Of a DNA stretch of 9,024 nucleotides, positions 6,405-9,024 are shown piece after piece. The translations under genes and the position numbers were made by a program. The notes beneath the pieces were generated by a model, which was not told the DNA's origin, did no database searches, and was given only the letters and a program-made list of their open reading frames with translations. The stretch is from Bifidobacterium breve (GTDB lineage Bacteria > Actinomycetota > Actinomycetes > UBA12327). How positions within the stretch are numbered: position 1 is the stretch's first letter; each line of letters begins with the position of its first letter. The stretch is taken from assembly GCA_943332445.1 (NCBI GenBank), contig CALQPL010000026.1:1-9024 (forward strand). Direction: 5' to 3'.

Positions 6405-6431
6405 CAAGGTTTTCCCCCATTTGGCCGATAA
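6405..6431 (+). promoter_or_regulatory. Candidate FliA/SigD/WhiG-type (sigma-28) promoter
   Basis: The -10 octamer GCCGATAA (6424-6431) is identical to the FliA/WhiG consensus. At exactly the canonical 11-nt spacing lies CAAGGTTT (6405-6412), matching the TAAAGTTT -35 at 6 of 8 positions. The -10 ends 51 nt before the ATG of the c-di-GMP gene, leaving a normal-length leader with a strong Shine-Dalgarno. I saw no other GCCGATAA by eye in the window. The sigma factor itself is not encoded here, so the call rests on motif, spacing and position. Confidence 0.6.
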
Positions 6432-6471
6432 CTCCCATGCACCGCTGTAGTCCTCGCTAGCCCTCACCAGG

Positions 6472-6477
6472 AAGGAG
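6472..6477 (+). promoter_or_regulatory. Ribosome binding site of the GGDEF/EAL gene
   Basis: AAGGAG lies 5 nt before the ATG at 6483 and sets the start of this otherwise long open frame. Confidence 0.85.
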
Positions 6478-6482
6478 ACCAG

Positions 6483-9024
6483 ATGTTGCGCTTTCGAGCC
6501 CGAAATCTTGGGATCTTTGGCCTGGTTTCGATGGCCCTCTACTTGGTCTTCTTGGGTAAGCCAGTCGCCTACATATTCCCTACCGTCGTCACGTTGGCAT
6601 CACTGATTGCCATCCCGGCCGGCATCGCTCGCCACAAGCCATCACACCCGGGCGCGTGGGGGTTGATGTTCGGTGGAATGGTCTTCCACTCGATTGCTGC
6701 CTTGCTGTGGGTTTTTGGTTCAGCTCCCGTTTACGCCAACGGCACTACCGGTTTTCCTAACCTCTTTCACATCGCTGGTTACATGTGCCTCGGCGCTGGA
6801 GCGCTCCTTTTGTTGGGACGACGACGTTTCCGCGAAGACCCAGCCGAAGCTCTCGACACACTCATCATCGTCACCGCGCTTGGTGTGGCTAGTTGGGGTT
6901 TGATCCTTCGTCCGCTGGGATCCAACATTGATCTTGATGGTGGAGTGACAGCGCTCATCACCATCTACCCACTGATCGCTCTGGCAACAGTTGGCTGTTC
7001 TGCGCAATTGTGGTTTGCCAGTAGTGGAACCAAGAACACATCGATGCGCCTAGTCGTTGCTGCCCTGAGCACGTTAGTGATTGGCAATATCTTCCAGAGC
7101 GCGCTCGTCTTGGCTGATGGCCAAACCTGGGGTGGCGGATTTAGTGTCGTGATTCGGATGCCCTTCTTCATCCTGCTGGGAATGGCGGCCCTCCACCCCT
7201 CGATGGCATCGACCAGCATCTCTGCTGCCCCCAATCAGCCCACTCCTTGGTGGCGCTTTGCGCTCCTGACCGTCCTGGCTGGGTTTGCACCGCTGAGCGT
7301 GGTGGTCTCTGACACGTTGATGGGGCGACCCACGGACTACCGCGGCTTGTTCCTTGGCACATTCATCGTCTTTGCCACTGTGATCCTGCGCTTGGGATTC
7401 CTCGGTCACAGTCTCAATCAGTCCACCTCACGTGTGCGCACCCTCAACGCTGCGGGTAACCACCTCGTTCAAGCTCTGACTACCGAACAGATTCACCAAG
7501 TTGCGCGCGAGGCCGTCGCTGAAATCCTGCAAGGAGAAGTCACCGACGCATGGTTGGTGCAACAGTCCTCAAGCGATGATGCACATGAGCTGGCCATCGC
7601 TGACGACGAGGCTCGGGCCATGCGTGCTGTTCCACCAACCGATCCGCTGCCCGTATCACTGGGTGTAAACGACGACGCATTCTTCGGTGTGATTTCTTTG
7701 GCCACAACCGTTGCCGAGGTCTCACAGTTCGCTATCTCTTCATCACGCGCGCCCTCACGTTCCGCGCGCACGACGCTGGTGCAGTTGGCGGACAACGTCG
7801 CACATGCCCTTGATCGAGTGCGTCATGCCGAACTCGCTGCGGAAAACGAGAGTTCCGAACGCCTCCAGCGCCTGCTCCACGACGCATCCGACGTCATCGC
7901 CGTCCTGGATTCGGATCTACGCATCACCTACGTCACGCCAGCCGTGGCACGGCTGATCGGTCCCACCGCTCACTCCTTGACCGGCACCAGCTGGATGGAC
8001 CTCGTCCACACCGAGGATCAAGCACTCGTTGAACGAGCGCTCACCAACTCTGAGTCCACACGCAGCTCGCGCACTGAGGTGCGCTTGGTCACCGATACCA
8101 ACGAAGAACGCTTTGTGGAAATGACCGCAACGCGCTACGAGGATGAAACCGGCACCGGATTTACCGTCTCGTGTCACGACTACACCCGTCGTCACGAACT
8201 CGAACAACAGCTCAAGCACCAGGCATTCCACGATGCGCTCACCGGGCTCGCGAACCGCACGCTGCTGCAGGAACGCCTGCGCCAAGCCATTACGCACAGC
8301 CGCCGTAATGGCAAGGAATTCGCAGTGATGTTTATTGACCTTGACGACTTCAAGAACGTCAACGACAGTCTGGGCCACGCGGTGGGTGACTCGCTGTTGC
8401 GCACCGTTGCTCGCCGACTGCGTTCCACACTGCGTTCTAATGACATCCCCGCGCGTTTGGGCGGCGATGAATTCGCTGTTCTCTTGGAAGAAGTCGATGA
8501 CCCGCGCGAGGTGGAACTGGTGGCCGCACGTGTCGTTGAGGCACTGGCTCAACCCATTCGCATTGGTGGCTCCGAGCTCCTGGTGGGCGCCAGTGTGGGT
8601 GTGGCCTACGGATCCAGCGCAACCAAGGACATCGAAGATGTCATGCGCAACGCCGACCTCGCGCTCTACGACGCCAAGGGAAGCGGAAAGAACCGCTACG
8701 CCATCTTCCAGCCCGAGATGCACGAGTTCGCTGTCTCCAAGATGCAGTTGACGGCCGACATGCGCCGGGGAATCGCTCGTAACGAGTTCGTTGTGCACTT
8801 CCAGCCCTGGAAGGACCTGTCGGACAACACGATCATCGGCATTGAGGCACTTGCGCGTTGGAATCACCCGACCAAGGGAGTGCTGTCACCGGCGCACTTT
8901 ATTTCCCTTGCCGAAGAAACCGGCTTGATCATTCCGCTTGGACGCGAGATTTTGGAAAGTGCACTGATCGAAGCCGGCCAATGGCAAGAAAACATCGATC
9001 ACGAATTCCTGGTCTCTGTCAACC
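6483..9024 (+). CDS. Membrane-anchored PAS-GGDEF-EAL c-di-GMP enzyme (partial, runs off window end)
   Basis: A putative bifunctional diguanylate cyclase/phosphodiesterase; 847 codons are visible and the 3' end is missing. Residues 1-310 hold about ten hydrophobic helices (near 9-25, 30-48, 59-79, 93-112, 125-143, 155-177, 188-210, 218-237, 257-276, 287-306), a possible membrane sensor. Residues 325-455 look like a degenerate GAF domain. A PAS domain spans about 465-575 (DVIAVLDSDLRITYVTP), followed by the GGDEF domain from DALTGLANR (584). This has metal-binding D619 in FIDLDDFK, intact GGDEF at 660-664, and an RxxD inhibitory site (RSND, 651-654) exactly five residues before it. The EAL domain begins near FQPW (776-779), with intact EALARW at 788-793, and reaches the VN motif (846-847) at the window edge. 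Both catalytic signatures are therefore kept as far as can be seen. Later EAL residues cannot be judged. The gene has a strong Shine-Dalgarno and a candidate sigma-28-type promoter, and is divergent from SURF1. Confidence 0.93.
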   Translation, partial: MLRFRARNLGIFGLVSMALYLVFLGKPVAYIFPTVVTLASLIAIPAGIARHKPSHPGAWGLMFGGMVFHSIAALLWVFGSAPVYANGTTGFPNLFHIAGYMCLGAGALLLLGRRRFREDPAEALDTLIIVTALGVASWGLILRPLGSNIDLDGGVTALITIYPLIALATVGCSAQLWFASSGTKNTSMRLVVAALSTLVIGNIFQSALVLADGQTWGGGFSVVIRMPFFILLGMAALHPSMASTSISAAPNQPTPWWRFALLTVLAGFAPLSVVVSDTLMGRPTDYRGLFLGTFIVFATVILRLGFLGHSLNQSTSRVRTLNAAGNHLVQALTTEQIHQVAREAVAEILQGEVTDAWLVQQSSSDDAHELAIADDEARAMRAVPPTDPLPVSLGVNDDAFFGVISLATTVAEVSQFAISSSRAPSRSARTTLVQLADNVAHALDRVRHAELAAENESSERLQRLLHDASDVIAVLDSDLRITYVTPAVARLIGPTAHSLTGTSWMDLVHTEDQALVERALTNSESTRSSRTEVRLVTDTNEERFVEMTATRYEDETGTGFTVSCHDYTRRHELEQQLKHQAFHDALTGLANRTLLQERLRQAITHSRRNGKEFAVMFIDLDDFKNVNDSLGHAVGDSLLRTVARRLRSTLRSNDIPARLGGDEFAVLLEEVDDPREVELVAARVVEALAQPIRIGGSELLVGASVGVAYGSSATKDIEDVMRNADLALYDAKGSGKNRYAIFQPEMHEFAVSKMQLTADMRRGIARNEFVVHFQPWKDLSDNTIIGIEALARWNHPTKGVLSPAHFISLAEETGLIIPLGREILESALIEAGQWQENIDHEFLVSVN

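Noticed and set aside
6402..6407. TTGACC on the minus strand as a -35 box for SURF1
   Set aside because: No acceptable -10 hexamer lies at 16-18 nt spacing (GACAGG is a poor match), so I do not call a SURF1 promoter.
6052..6438. 128-codon minus-strand open frame running into the SURF1 gene
   Set aside because: It overlaps the SURF1 N-terminus in another phase and the intergenic region. Its Pro/Arg/Ser-rich translation has no family features, while SURF1 has a family-typical N-terminus at 6301.
8335..8751. 138-codon plus-strand open frame in another phase
   Set aside because: It lies wholly inside the GGDEF coding region in a shifted frame. Its composition is Ser/Thr/Arg/Trp-rich, as expected of a shadow frame, and no ribosome binding site is seen.
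7917..8867. Long (316-codon) open frame on the minus strand
   Set aside because: It is antisense to the GGDEF/EAL domains, whose conserved motifs account for the sequence. Its protein has no recognisable domain and consists of the complement of GGDEF codons.

Overview
The window looks like a compact chromosomal stretch from an actinobacterium (Actinomycetota). It has moderately high GC, GTG as well as ATG starts, and short gaps between genes. The gene content points the same way: a short-chain-type cis-prenyl diphosphate synthase divergent from a hemolysin III gene, as in mycobacteria; a SURF1 gene followed by a DUF3817 gene; and an LGFP-like wall-associated domain on a membrane enzyme. I see no rRNA, tRNA, CRISPR array, insertion sequence or prophage gene. 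Genus cannot be decided from the sequence alone.

Layout. (1) 67-3383, plus strand: a probable two-gene operon for envelope glycosylation. The first gene is a family 2 glycosyltransferase of the polyprenyl-phosphate sugar synthase type with a membrane tail. The second is a large multi-pass protein resembling GT-C sugar transferases, ending in an extracytoplasmic LGFP-like repeat region. (2) 3394-4155, minus strand: a cis-prenyl diphosphate synthase, convergent with the operon. Its product class (prenyl lipid carrier or precursor) fits a polyprenyl-phosphate-using pathway. (3) 4306-4968, plus strand: a hemolysin III/PAQR-type membrane protein, divergent from the prenyl synthase. (4) 4965-6301, minus strand: SURF1 followed by a DUF3817 membrane protein, apparently translationally coupled, tail to tail with the hemolysin III gene. 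(5) 6483 to the window end, plus strand: a large membrane-anchored c-di-GMP enzyme with ten predicted membrane helices, a GAF-like region, PAS, GGDEF and EAL, cut off by the window edge inside the EAL domain.

The most striking regulatory signal is just upstream of the c-di-GMP gene. At 6405-6431 lies an exact GCCGATAA -10 octamer, preceded at the canonical 11-nt spacing by CAAGGTTT, a 6/8 match to the TAAAGTTT -35 of the FliA/SigD/WhiG sigma family. A c-di-GMP turnover enzyme under this sigma class would link second-messenger metabolism to motility or development. In Streptomyces, c-di-GMP itself controls WhiG through the anti-sigma factor RsiG, so a feedback loop is conceivable here, but that is inference.

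Most of the window is ordinary housekeeping and envelope biology. The points deserving follow-up are the sigma-28-like promoter, the LGFP-like tail fused to the sugar-transferase-like protein, the proline/glutamine-rich tail on SURF1, and small inverted repeats in the two divergent intergenic regions.
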